From CAJXMH01 sp964001305 (lineage in GTDB: Bacteria > Bacteroidota > Bacteroidia > Flavobacteriales_E > Vicingaceae), in NCBI GenBank assembly GCA_964001305.1, contig CAXFAI010000036.1, forward strand, positions 186,001 to 250,000: 64,000 nt of DNA, read 5' to 3'. Under the pieces are notes generated by a model that did no database searches, had not been told where the DNA came from, and worked only from the letters and a program-made list of their open reading frames with translations. Positions 18,385-30,500 of the stretch are shown here, one piece after another (position 1 is the stretch's first letter; each line of letters starts with the position of its first letter). A program made the position numbers and the translations under genes.

Positions 18385-21300
18385 ATGAAAAAGCTAATAC
18401 TTAATTGCTTTTCGCTATGCTCCCTCATGCTTTTTGCATTGGGGATGGTAGGTCAAACCTACACATATGACTTAAACTTTGTTGCCGACCAAGGCAACCC
18501 GGGTGGTGTATTTACTGGTGGTGATGCTACATCTGGAGGAACTACATTAATTAGTGGTTCTGCAGCTAGCAATAGCTGGTCTGCTCCATATGCCATTCCT
18601 TTCTCATTCAACTATTTTGGGAACGCAGTTACCCATTTAAAGGTAAGTGGAAATGGAGTAGTTACTTTTGACACAACTGCAACGGTCATACCTTCCGATA
18701 ACAACACCAATTTACCAGCTTTAAATGCTACAGGTGTTCCAAGTAACTCAATTATGGGTTTTTGGGATGCATTTACCGGTAGTGCTCCCACAGGTTCTAA
18801 TGATGCTGTTTATGCCCAATTATATGGAACAGCTCCTAATCAGCAATTGTGGATCAGGTATTTTTCTTATGAATATGGAAGCACAGGTACTGCATCTGTA
18901 TCGTCATTTTCCTATTGGGCGATCGTTTTAGAAGAGTCGACCGATAAAGTATATGTTGTAGACATGAACTACCACAACAATGGAGCAAGTTTAACTACAA
19001 CTATTGGACTTCAAGAAGACACGACTAATTTTGTACAAGTTGGCTCCACTAATACCGTTCCAATGGGAGCAGGAAGCAGTGGTGCTGCTGATAACGATTA
19101 TTATGAATTCACTCCTAGAATTGTTGTTGCCAATGATGCTGGTACAGTTTCTATTGATGCTCCAACTAGCCCATTAACTCCTGGTAGTCAAGCAGTAAAT
19201 GCTACAATCATTAATCAAGGTACAAGTACTTTAAATTCAGCTACAGTAAATTGGAGTGTAAATGGAATGGTTCAAACTCCTTTTTCATATGCAGGTTCTT
19301 TAGCTAATGGGGCAACTGCTTCTGTTACTTTAGGAAACTACAATTTCACTGGTATTTCAAACATTGAAGTATGGACTAGTATGCCAAATGGAGTTGCTGA
19401 CGGAAATCCTAGCAACGACACAATTAGAGCTACTGTTTATCCTGGCTTAAGCGGAACATATACAATTGACAGTACAGCAGCTACCGGAGGAACAAACTTT
19501 AATAGTTTTGCGGATTTTGAAAATGCAATCAATCAAGGTGGTTTATTAGGTCCGATTACTGTTAATGTGGCAGCAGGAACATACAATGAAAGCCTTTTAT
19601 TAGAGAATATTCTAGGCTCATCTTCAACAAACACCATTACTATTGATGGTGGTGATTCTTCTAGTACAATCTTAAATTCTTCAGCAGGATTTTATGGGAT
19701 TGCTATTGTAAATACAGATTATGTGACTATTCAAAATTTAGGACTTATTAATACGTCAACAAGTGCCATGAATGTCATTTTTGGCGACAGTGCAGACTAT
19801 AATACAGTACAGAATTGTGAATTAATCGTAAGCACAAGTTCAACCAGTTCATTAGTAAACAATATTGGAACTTCTTCTAGTATCACAACTAGGAGTACTA
19901 ATGCATTTGCAAACTACAATACGGTAAATAACAACCACATGATTGGTGGTTATTATGGAGTTTATTTTTATGGTGGTTCTTCCTCTATTCAAACAGGAAA
20001 TCAAGCCAATAATAATGATTTAGATAGTGTTTATTATTATGGTCTTTATAGCTACTACCAAGACTTTGTTGTATTTACAAGTAATGATGTGGATATGCTT
20101 TCAAGAGGAAACACCTCTGGTGATGGATTCTATGGGGCTTATATGAGCAACTTTAATGTTTCTTCAAACTACTTAATAGCATTAGATTATGGCTTTTATA
20201 TCTCTAATTCATCTACTGCAACTCCTGGCATTGTTCAACGTTCTTTAATTTCGAACAATATGATTGGAAGTGGAACAGATTATGGAATGTACCTTTATTC
20301 TGTTGATAGTGTTGACGTTTTCCACAATACCATTGCTACTGATGGAACTAGTAGTCCAGCATTTCAAATTGGACAAAGTACCTCTTACAGAATAGGTGGC
20401 TATGATGTGAGAAATAACATTTTTGCCTCAAGTAATACAGAAGCTTTTGAAACAACCACTGCTATAAGTGATACAGTAATGTCCACTTTTGACTATAATG
20501 TATTTTATTCCTTAGGAACAAATGTTGTAAACATAAGTGGTACGCAATACACAAGCTTAGCTGCTTATCAAACCGCTTCTCCTACTTTCAATATGAATTC
20601 TCATGAAGGAGACCCTTTATTTGTTAGTCTAACTGATTTGCATGTTTCTGGTTCAATAGCTAATGATGTTGGAGACAATACAGTGGGAATTACAGTTGAC
20701 ATAGATGGAGATACAAGACCACTAGCACCATCAACAACAGTTGACATTGGAGCAGATGAATTTTCTCCACCTGCTTGTCCTTTCCCTGGTGGATTAACTG
20801 CTACCAATATTTCTAGTGATTCAGCTGATTTAGTTTGGATGGAAAATGGCACTGCTACAACTTGGTATTTAGAATGGGGACCTGCAGGTTTTACTCAAGG
20901 AACAGGGCTACTTGTTACAGTAGGCACCAACCCTTCGTATACACTTAAAGGCCTCAATCCTGCTACTGCATATGAATACTATGTAAGATCATACTGTGCA
21001 GCAGGTGATACTAGTGCTTGGTCTACTTCTTACACATTCAGCACTTCAATCGCTGGGCCAAGAGGAGTAAGTTGTGTAACAGGAAATCCAACTGTGATTT
21101 TTTCTGAGGAATTTGACGCGCAAGGCGGATGGACTGGAAACATAAGCACTGCGGCTGTTGCTGGAGATTGGAATTTTGGTAAATCTGGTAGCACTGGATC
21201 AAGTAATACAGGTCCTTCAGCTGCTCACAGTGGTTCAAACTATGTTTACGTTGAAGCTACAGGTTCTGCAGGTTCTCCTTGGGGAACACATGCTATAATG

Positions 21301-24300
21301 GTTTCTCCTGCAATTGATTTGACGGCAGTTACTGATTCAGCTGAATTATCATTTTGGCTGCATGCCTATGGACAGTCTATGGGAACATTAGATGTGGGGG
21401 TTTCTACTTCTGCAAGTGGACCATTTACTTCCTTATTCAATTATACCGGTCAAATTCAATCGGCAGACACTGACCCTTGGGTTAATGTAGGCGCGAGACT
21501 TGATGCTTATGTTGGTCAAGTTATTTATTTGCAATTTGACTTTTTAATTGGGAATAATTATTTCAGTGATATTGGAATAGACCTTTTAGAAGTTACTTCT
21601 TGTGCTAGTTGCTCTGCTCCATCTAACTCAATGACATCTGCAATTACACCTACATCGGCTCAATTTAATTGGATTGAAAATGGTCTTGCAACTCAATGGG
21701 AAGTAGAGTACGACACCACTGGATTTACTTTGGGAACAGGTAATTCAATGGTAGTAAATACAGATACATTCTTAAACGTTACTACGCTAACTTCTCAAAC
21801 TGCTTATGATTGGTATGTGAGAGCTATATGTAGCCCTGGAGATACAAGTTCATGGTCTTTAGTTGAGACTTTCCTAACACCTTGTCCTGCTATTTCAACT
21901 TTTCCTGTTGTTGAGAATTTTGAAAACAATTTAGCATGCTGGACTCAATCCAATGTTTCAGGAACCGCAAATTGGACAACTGCAGCAGCAAATCAGAATG
22001 CAACAGTTACTCCATTAAATGGAAGCAATCTTGGATTATTTTACTCAGGTAACTATAACGATGATGCTTCTTATTTGATCTCTCCAGCATTAGACTTAAG
22101 CGGTTTAACTGCACCACAATTAAGCTTTTTCTACACGCAAGTTGATTGGAGCGGAGACCAGGATACCTTAGGAGTTTACTACAAAACTTCAGCTTCAGGT
22201 TCTTGGACTTATTTAACTTCATATAATACTTCAGTTTCATCATGGACGCAGGAAACTATCTTGCTACCAAACGCTAGCTCTGACTATTATGTAGCTTTCT
22301 TAGGTTACTCTGGATACGGAAGAGGTGTTACATTAGATAGTATTGTAGTTGAAGAAGCTCCAGCTTGTATTGCACCTACAATGGCTATGGCTAATGTTTT
22401 AAGCACAGACTCTGCTGTATTATCTTGGGTTGAAAATAATTCGGCTATGATGTGGGAAATCAGCTATGGGATGACAGGTTTCACTGCAGGAAATGGCACT
22501 CAATATTTTACTTCTTCAAATCCTGATACGCTAAGTATGTTAATGGCTAATACTAGCTATGATTATTATGTACGAGCGATTTGTGGTGCTGGAGATACAA
22601 GTGCTTGGTCGGCAGCAGTAACTTTCACTACTCCATGTATGACAATGTCTACATTCCCATACGTTGAGAATTTTGAAAATAGTTTAAACTGTTGGACTCA
22701 AACTAATGTTTCTGGTTCTGCTTCTTGGATTGAAGCTACAGGAAATCAAAATGGTTCTGTTACTCCATTAAATGGAAATGGATTAGCATTGTTCTATTCA
22801 GCTAACTATAATGATGATGCCTCTTACTTAATTTCTCCATCACTTGATTTAAGTGGATTAAGTGCTCCTGAATTGAGTTTCTTCTATACTCAATTAGATT
22901 GGAGTGGAGATCAAGATACCTTAGGAGTTTATTATAAAACTTCTGCTACAGGAACATGGACTTATTTAGCATCATATAATTCATCTGTGAGTGCTTGGAC
23001 CCAAGTAACCCTGAGTTTACCAAATCCTAGTGGCGATTACTACATTGGATTCTTAGGATACTCTGGATACGGAAGAGGTGTTACTTTAGATAGCTTAGTA
23101 ATTGAAGATCCTGTTATGGCAGTTTGTGGAGTTCCAACTCAATTAAGTTCATCAAGCATTACAACTAGTTCTGCTATGTTAAACTGGATTGACACCAATA
23201 CAACAATGGCACCTGAATATCAATACAGCTATGGACCTACTGGCTTTACTGCAGGTTCAGGAACAGAAATGGTTGTTACAACTAATTCTGCAATGGTAAG
23301 CTCATTGATGAGCAATACAACCTATGATTGGTATGCAAGAAGCATATGTGCTGTTGGAGATACATCTATGTGGTCTTCTGTTGCAAGCTTTACAACTGCT
23401 TTACCTTATTATCCTATCGGCACCATTAATACAGAAGATGCAAATGGTGATGCTGATTCTACAAATGTAGAATGTATCACTTCAGGTATAGTTGTTGGAT
23501 ATGACCGTAGAGGTGGTAATGGTTATGAAGTTGCCATTATTGACATGTCATCAGGTGTTCAAGAAGGAATTACCTTGTTTGATTTTAATGACGTAAGCAA
23601 TTACACCCCTGCAACAGGTGATTCCATTAAAGTTTGGGGTAGTGTTGATCAATTTAGAGGTTTAATTCAATTCAGACCTGACTCAATTTCTTTAATTAGT
23701 TCAAATGTTAGCTTACCAACTCCGATTGTAAGTAATGTATTGGACGAAACAACTGAATCGAAATTGATAAACATGACTGAGAAGTTTATTTTGTTAGACC
23801 CAAGTTCTACAGGTAGCTTTAATGCTTATGCTTGGAGACTATCAGTTCCAACTGATACCATTTTAATTCGAGTGGATGCTGACTCTGATATAGATGATAG
23901 CTTAGCTATTTCTACCAATGCATGGGTTATAGGAGATACCATTTGCGGATTAATTGGTGTTGGTGGTCAGTATGACTTCAATGCACCATTCCTTGGAGAT
24001 TACCAAGTATTCCCAAATAGTTGGGCTGACATTACAATTTGTAGATTGCCAGTTGGGATCAATGAAAATGAATCTAACCATTCAATTTCTATTTACCCAA
24101 ATCCAACAAATGGTCAGTTTACAATTAAAACTTCAGGATTAACAAATGCAAATGCATTAGTTACGGTAAGAGACATTAGTGGACGAGTAATTTTTGAAGA
24201 AAATATTGCTCAAAGCAATCAAGCATTCACTAAAGTTTATGACTTGTCCAATTATGCTAAAGGATTGTATTTCATCAACCTTATGGATGGAAACAATCAA

Positions 24301-24327
24301 CAAACTTTCAAATTAATTGTACAGTAA
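18385..24327 (+). CDS. Giant T9SS-secreted modular protein (beta-helix, Fn3 and jelly-roll domains)
   Basis: A 1980-residue exported protein. In order: signal peptide (1-24), a beta-sandwich region (about 25-250), a CARDB-like domain (about 255-345), a right-handed parallel beta-helix (about 365-790, ending at TVDIGADEFSPP), four fibronectin-III-like modules alternating with three jelly-roll (choice-of-anchor J/MAM-like) modules (about 797-1670), an OB-like region (about 1675-1885), and a T9SS type A sorting domain starting ISIYPNPTNGQF with the final strand TFKLIVQ. It is exported by the T9SS and would be released or anchored by PorU. Two Fn3/J units are near-identical. It has its own promoter and a strong terminator. 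An adhesin or matrix role is inferred; no catalytic motif was recognised. Confidence 0.88.
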   Translation: MKKLILNCFSLCSLMLFALGMVGQTYTYDLNFVADQGNPGGVFTGGDATSGGTTLISGSAASNSWSAPYAIPFSFNYFGNAVTHLKVSGNGVVTFDTTATVIPSDNNTNLPALNATGVPSNSIMGFWDAFTGSAPTGSNDAVYAQLYGTAPNQQLWIRYFSYEYGSTGTASVSSFSYWAIVLEESTDKVYVVDMNYHNNGASLTTTIGLQEDTTNFVQVGSTNTVPMGAGSSGAADNDYYEFTPRIVVANDAGTVSIDAPTSPLTPGSQAVNATIINQGTSTLNSATVNWSVNGMVQTPFSYAGSLANGATASVTLGNYNFTGISNIEVWTSMPNGVADGNPSNDTIRATVYPGLSGTYTIDSTAATGGTNFNSFADFENAINQGGLLGPITVNVAAGTYNESLLLENILGSSSTNTITIDGGDSSSTILNSSAGFYGIAIVNTDYVTIQNLGLINTSTSAMNVIFGDSADYNTVQNCELIVSTSSTSSLVNNIGTSSSITTRSTNAFANYNTVNNNHMIGGYYGVYFYGGSSSIQTGNQANNNDLDSVYYYGLYSYYQDFVVFTSNDVDMLSRGNTSGDGFYGAYMSNFNVSSNYLIALDYGFYISNSSTATPGIVQRSLISNNMIGSGTDYGMYLYSVDSVDVFHNTIATDGTSSPAFQIGQSTSYRIGGYDVRNNIFASSNTEAFETTTAISDTVMSTFDYNVFYSLGTNVVNISGTQYTSLAAYQTASPTFNMNSHEGDPLFVSLTDLHVSGSIANDVGDNTVGITVDIDGDTRPLAPSTTVDIGADEFSPPACPFPGGLTATNISSDSADLVWMENGTATTWYLEWGPAGFTQGTGLLVTVGTNPSYTLKGLNPATAYEYYVRSYCAAGDTSAWSTSYTFSTSIAGPRGVSCVTGNPTVIFSEEFDAQGGWTGNISTAAVAGDWNFGKSGSTGSSNTGPSAAHSGSNYVYVEATGSAGSPWGTHAIMVSPAIDLTAVTDSAELSFWLHAYGQSMGTLDVGVSTSASGPFTSLFNYTGQIQSADTDPWVNVGARLDAYVGQVIYLQFDFLIGNNYFSDIGIDLLEVTSCASCSAPSNSMTSAITPTSAQFNWIENGLATQWEVEYDTTGFTLGTGNSMVVNTDTFLNVTTLTSQTAYDWYVRAICSPGDTSSWSLVETFLTPCPAISTFPVVENFENNLACWTQSNVSGTANWTTAAANQNATVTPLNGSNLGLFYSGNYNDDASYLISPALDLSGLTAPQLSFFYTQVDWSGDQDTLGVYYKTSASGSWTYLTSYNTSVSSWTQETILLPNASSDYYVAFLGYSGYGRGVTLDSIVVEEAPACIAPTMAMANVLSTDSAVLSWVENNSAMMWEISYGMTGFTAGNGTQYFTSSNPDTLSMLMANTSYDYYVRAICGAGDTSAWSAAVTFTTPCMTMSTFPYVENFENSLNCWTQTNVSGSASWIEATGNQNGSVTPLNGNGLALFYSANYNDDASYLISPSLDLSGLSAPELSFFYTQLDWSGDQDTLGVYYKTSATGTWTYLASYNSSVSAWTQVTLSLPNPSGDYYIGFLGYSGYGRGVTLDSLVIEDPVMAVCGVPTQLSSSSITTSSAMLNWIDTNTTMAPEYQYSYGPTGFTAGSGTEMVVTTNSAMVSSLMSNTTYDWYARSICAVGDTSMWSSVASFTTALPYYPIGTINTEDANGDADSTNVECITSGIVVGYDRRGGNGYEVAIIDMSSGVQEGITLFDFNDVSNYTPATGDSIKVWGSVDQFRGLIQFRPDSISLISSNVSLPTPIVSNVLDETTESKLINMTEKFILLDPSSTGSFNAYAWRLSVPTDTILIRVDADSDIDDSLAISTNAWVIGDTICGLIGVGGQYDFNAPFLGDYQVFPNSWADITICRLPVGINENESNHSISIYPNPTNGQFTIKTSGLTNANALVTVRDISGRVIFEENIAQSNQAFTKVYDLSNYAKGLYFINLMDGNNQQTFKLIVQ
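21882..23110 (+). repeat. Tandem duplicated jelly-roll/Fn3 unit within the giant T9SS gene
   Basis: Two units, starting about 21,895 and 22,646 (offset about 750 bases), encode closely similar modules. Both contain YNDDASYLISP, WSGDQDTLGVYYKTSA and FLGYSGYGRGVTLDS. This is an in-frame internal duplication. Confidence 0.85.
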
Positions 24328-24344
24328 TCCAATTTAAATTAATG

Positions 24345-24376
24345 AAAACGGCGCCTTTCGGCGCCGTTTTTTTTTG
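24345..24376 (+). terminator. Terminator after the first giant T9SS gene
   Basis: AAAACGGCGCC (24345-24355) pairs with GGCGCCGTTTT (24360-24370) around a TTTC loop, followed by a long T run. It is the most GC-rich hairpin in the window. Confidence 0.95.
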
Positions 24377-24511
24377 TTCAAACTTGACATTCTGCTATTT
24401 AAATACAATCTAAATAAGCCTATAATACTTATTAACAAAGAAACACAGACCTAATTCATTGGCTTTAAATGGCTAAACACATTTAATTTTACTTATGAAT
24501 TAAAAAAAGTG

Positions 24512-24542
24512 TTGAACGTTAAGCTTATTTAACATAAATTTA
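24512..24542 (+). promoter_or_regulatory. Probable promoter of the second giant T9SS gene
   Basis: TTG (24512-24514), a 20-base spacer and TAAATTTA (24535-24542, seven of eight to TAnnTTTG). The leader of about 45 bases contains TTAACTAACC close to the ATG, similar to the leader of the previous giant gene. Confidence 0.5.
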
Positions 24543-24592
24543 ATGGCCTCGAAATTATAACCTAACAGAATAATAAATATTAACTAACCACT

Positions 24593-27500
24593 ATGAAAAA
24601 GCTGTTACTTTTAATTGGATTAACCTTTACGTTAACCTTTTCACAAAAATTATATTCACAATGCACAGGAGCCCAGTCTTCAATAGATTTAACGATTGAC
24701 TTTACAGGAGACTCTTATCCTGAAGAGGATGCTTGGAAAATCATAAATACAAGCACTGGTGCAACAGTCGATTCTGTATGTTTTGGAGTGTATTCCTCAG
24801 GAGGGACGGCTAACATCACGCTTTGTCTTGATACAGGTATCACCTATGTTTTACAAGCACTAGATGACTATGGGGATGGGCTTGATGGATCATCTTGGTC
24901 AATAGATTATACTTTTGGAGGAAACATTGGCACCTTAGGAAGCAATAATTATAATGTTGCAATTAACAATCCCTACTGCGGAGCAAGTTATTCCAATAAT
25001 GAAGTAGCGGATTCTATTTCTTTCTATGTAACCTATGTTGCAGCGCCATCTTGCTTACCACCAACTTCACTTACTAGCTCTAATGTTAGTTCTAGCAGTG
25101 CTGATTTAAGCTGGACAGAAAACAATGGGGCAAGCAGTTGGAATCTTGAATATGGTCCAAGTGGATTTACACCTGGAACTGGCACAACTGTTAATATAAA
25201 CTCAAACCCATATACACTTACTGGATTAAATGCAGCTGCAGCATACGACTGGCATATAAATTCCGATTGTGGTGGTTCTACAAGTCCTAACGCATTTGGT
25301 GGAAGTTTCACAACTTTATTTAATTCGCCAAGAACAATTACATGTAACACAGGCAATTTAACTTCAACATTTACTGAAGAATTTGACAATACAAACTTTT
25401 GGACTGGTGATATAGGCTCCGGCACAACTGCTAGAATGTGGAACATCATTTCTGGATCAACTGGTTCAGGAAGTACAGGGCCGACTGGCGCGCATAGTGG
25501 AAGCACTTATTTATATTATGAAGCCTCAAGTGGAACACCAACTCAAGCAACTATTGTTTCCAATGCGATTGACTTAACAGGAGCAATTCAAGTAGCAGAT
25601 TTAAGTTTTTGGATGCATGCTTATGGAAGTTCAATGGGAACATTTACACTTGGAGTTGGCACATCTTCAAGTGGACCATTTACAACTTTATTTACTTGGA
25701 ATCAAGAACACCAAACTGCAAGCTCAGATCCGTGGGAAAACATTGGAGTTGATTTAGATGCTTATATCGGACAAACAATTTACTTGCAAATGGACATGCT
25801 TCAAGGAAGCAATTATTATGGTGATATGTCTTTTGATCTTTTTGAAATTAAAACTTGTGCTAATTGTGTAGCTCCAACTGCTTTGAATTCATCAAATCTT
25901 TCAACCAGTTCCGCAGATTTAAGTTGGACAGAGAATGGAAGTGCAACACAATGGCAGATTGAATTTGGGACTGTAGGTTTCTCTCTTGGGAATGGAACTT
26001 CAATCCTAACTTCTTCTTTAACTCACTCGATTTCTGGATTAAGTGCAAACACCTCATATGATTCATATGTAAGATCCATATGCGGTCCAGCAGATACAAG
26101 TGCTTGGTCTGCATTGCACAATTTTAACACACCTTGTGCAGCAGTTAATTCGTTCCCATATATCGAAAATTTTGATGGAGGCCTTACAAATTCTGTTTGG
26201 AATTGCTGGAATGTAATCAATGATGACAGTGATGGCTATACCTGGTCGCAAGCTAGCACCTATATTACGCCAAGATCAGGATCAAATACAGCTCATGGAA
26301 TGGGAAGTAACAATGACCACTTAATAAGCCCACAAATTGCTTTACCGGGTGCTATGAATATGAGGTTGAAAATCTATGATATCGTAGAAAGTTCTACATA
26401 TCGAAATGATTACTATGTTTTAGTTTCTACAACTGGTACGGCTGTTTCTGATTTCACAGATACTTTGGCCTTTTACTCAGTTACAAATACTTCATGGACA
26501 GAAAGAATTATTGATTTATCGGCCTACAGCGGTATGAACATCTACATAGATTTCTGGCAAAATTATTCTGGCTCTACTTATTATGGCTTTGGTTTAGATG
26601 ATTTTACTATTGAAGAAATTCCGGCTTGTGTAGCACCTACTGCTCTGACCTTAGATTCTTTAAGTTCAACTACAGCCTCTATTTCTTGGACTGATAATGC
26701 TGGAGCATCCAACTGGGATATTGAATATGATACAACAGGATTCACTCAAGGAACTGGTAATTCAACGACAGCTTCAAGTTCAGCACATACGATTAGTGGA
26801 TTAACTGCAAATTCTAGTTATGACATCTACGTCAGAGCTGATTGTGGTTCAAGTCAAAGTAGTTGGGTTGGTCCAATTACCGTTTATACAGGCTATTGTA
26901 TTCCTTCACCTAGCTCAGTAGATAATAGTGGAATTACAAATGTTTCTTTTAGCACTGTAAATAATACAACGAGCACAGAAACCAACAATTATGGTGATTA
27001 TTCTGCTATGGTTGGAGACATTTCTCAAACAACTACTGTTGCGGTAGATATCACCTATGAAACTGGGTACACTTATGTTACCGAAATTTGGATAGACTGG
27101 AATAACGATTTGGACTTTGAAGATGCGGGTGAAAATGTTTACTCAGGAACATCTACCTCCGCAAATCCTACTACTCTCAATGCTAGCTTTGTAGTTCCAT
27201 TAAATGCTCCACTTGGTCATCACAGAATGAGAATTGGAGGTGCTGACACAGGTCCTCCTACTCCATGTTATACTGGATCATATGGATCTTATGAAGACTA
27301 TACTGTAAATGTGATAGCTCCTCCTTCTTGTCCTGCACCAAATAGTGAATTAACCTCAAACATTTCATCCAATTCGTTTGATTTAAATTGGACTGAAGTA
27401 GGTAGTGCCACTACTTGGATGATTGAATATGATACTTCAGGATTTGCACTAGGTACAGGTAACAATTCTGTGATTAGTTCTAATCCTACTACGATAAGTA

Positions 27501-30500
27501 GTCTTTTGGCAAATACTTCTTATGATATCTACTTAAGATCAATTTGTGCAATTGGAGACTCTAGTACTTGGGTTGGTCCAATTAATGTAACAACTCTTTG
27601 TAATCCATTTACTGCAACGTATACCAACAATTTCGATAGTGAAGCATTAGACTTACTTCCATCTTGTTGGAGTATGTATGATACATACCAAACAACAGCT
27701 TGGATTGAGGTAGAAGATCTGACTGGTAGCAATGCACCCTATTCGGGAACACAAGCACTTTACATGTATTCATCATATGGATTTAGCGCAGGTTCAGATA
27801 CATTAGCAGCTATAAGTCCTGCTTATAGTGACATGAAACTAGGTGATAAACGCTTTAGGTTTCAAGCAAAATCTTCGAGCACTTCAAACCAATTAATAGT
27901 TGGAACAGTTTCATCACCTTTAATTCCTTCCAGTTTTGTACCCTTAGATACGTTTAGTTTTGCAAGTTCATATACATTCAATGAATATGTTGTAGAAGTA
28001 ACAGCGGATAATGGCTATAATGGAAATGATGAATACCTTGTGTTAGCTCATGGACTAGGTTCTACATATTCTTATATTGTCATAGATGATTTTGTTTATG
28101 AAGATATCCCTAGCTGTAATAACGTAAGCAATTTTGCAACTGACTCAATTATGAATACCTCAATAGACCTTACTTGGACAGCAGGAGGTAGCGAGGTTGA
28201 TTGGGATATTGAATATGGACCAACAGGGTTTACTCTAGGTGCAGGTACTATTGCAAAAGCAAGTAGTTCCCCTTATCGACTTAGCGGTTTAACACCGTCA
28301 ACAACTTATGATTTCTATATTTCTGGAAATTGTGCAAAATCAACAAGCCCAGTAATTGGGCCAATAACAGCAACGACCTACTTCAATTCTCCGCAAGGAT
28401 ATAGCTGTTCAAGCGGAACAAATGCTCCTCTATTTACAGAAGAGTTTGATAATTCAAATTTTTGGACAGGAGACCTTGGAACAGGAAGTACTGCTAGAAA
28501 ATGGAATGTTAAATCTGGAGGAACAACATCCGGAAGCACAGGACCAAGCTCTGCTCATAGTGGAACTTATTACCTTTATTATGAAGCTTCAAGTGGAACA
28601 CCAACTCAAGCTACTATCGTTTCAAACGGTATTGACTTATCTGTTGCTTCTGAGTATGCTGAATTAAGCTTCTGGATTCATGCCTATGGAAGCACAATGG
28701 GAACTTTTAATTTAGGCGTTAGCTCTTCTGCTATAGGTCCGTTTACAAATGTATTTTCTTGGTCGGACGAATTACAAACTTCAAATGGAGACGCTTGGGA
28801 AAATGTGGGTGTAGATTTAAGTGCGTACATCGGTCAAACCATTTATTTACAAATGGACATGCAACAAGGGTCTGATTATTATGGGGATATGAGTTTTGAT
28901 TTATTTGAAATTAATACTTGTTTAAGTTGTTTACCACCAAGTTCTCCTTCTAGTTCAAACATTTCTACTACATCTGTTGATTTGGCTTGGACTGCTAATA
29001 CTGCAACTAGTTGGGAGATCGAGTACGGCCCGAGTGGATTTACTCAAGGAGCAGGAGCTACTATAACAGCAAATTCTAATCCTTACACATTAAGTGGTTT
29101 GACTTCAACAACTGAATATGATTGGTATTTAAGGGAACTATGTGGACCTGGAGATGAAAGCAGCTGGATAAGCGGAGGAACATTCACTACTCTATGTGAT
29201 ACTTACTCTCTGCCTTTTACAGAAAATTTTGAAAACACAGGTGTAATTCCTAATTGTTGGGAACAAGGTGTTTCTAATTCTGAAGATTGGAAATTTGGTT
29301 CAGGAACAGCTGCAACTTATGGACCAACTTCAGGCATGGGAGGAAGTGGCTACTATGCCTGGTTAGATGATAGCAGCCCTCATAATACGGCAAGTTCATT
29401 AGAATCACCAAATATTAATTTAGGAGCTGCCGCCAACCCTGGTTTAGAATTCCAAATGTGGTCTGAAAGTCATGCTTCAACTGAATCGCAGTTTTTATTG
29501 CATATCGAAGTAGATGCTGGAAGTGGTTTCACAAACTTGAGAACATTGGATGTAGAAAATAATGGTTGGGAACTTCAACGAATTAGTCTATACGATTATA
29601 TAGGTCAAACCATAAAAATTCGTTTTACAGGTGAAGAAGTAGGCACAGGCTACCAGAAGGATATTGCTATAGACAACATTAGTATAGATGATAACTTCGA
29701 ATGTGAAGACCCTACCAACCTTGTAGAGGTTTATAAATCTGACACTTCAGCTGTCTTGTTATGGGATGTTAACCCTACGCCAGGCATATACTACTGGGTT
29801 CAATGGAAAGAATATGGCACAGCCAATTGGAACAATAAATTCATGAGTAATAATATTGGTCGCCATGATGTAAGTGGATTAAAGCCTAATACCTCTTATT
29901 TATGGCAAGTTAGATCTAACTGTATGGCGGGATGGAGTAATCCTGTTTGGAAACATTTCAAAACACTAAGTGCACCTTGCCTTGTTCCAACGAATATTAG
30001 AACGCACTGGAAGTTTTCAGATCAAGTACAAGTTAGATGGGACACAATGCCAAATAGTATTCACTATCGATTGAGATATAGAGAACAAGGAACAACTACC
30101 TGGCAACCAGTTATACAAACGGCTGAGACATCATATTGGATTGTAGGTCTTACTGCAAACACTACTTATGAGTACCAAGTTAAATCAACTTGTGAATGGG
30201 GCTTTACTTCAGGAACAGTCTGGAGTTCTACGTATAGCTTTACAACAACTGGAACCGCTGCGCCTTTGGCTCCTTCTCGTCTTAAATTTCAATCGAACGA
30301 AAATGAATTAGATCAACAAGTTAACATTTATCCAAATCCAAATAATGGAGAATTTAACCTTTCTTTCAATTTGGAGCTTGATAAATCTTATAGACTTGAA
30401 ATTAGAGATGTAACCGGAAGATTGATTCAAAAAGAAGACTTGCGTGGAACTGGTCAAACTATTTCTAAACCCATGAGAATTGATGATGCGGCAGGAGTTT

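Noticed and set aside
25033..25506. 157-codon minus-strand open frame
   Set aside because: Antisense to the repeat-rich second giant T9SS gene; composition (Pro/Val rich) reflects the complement of Ser/Thr-rich codons.
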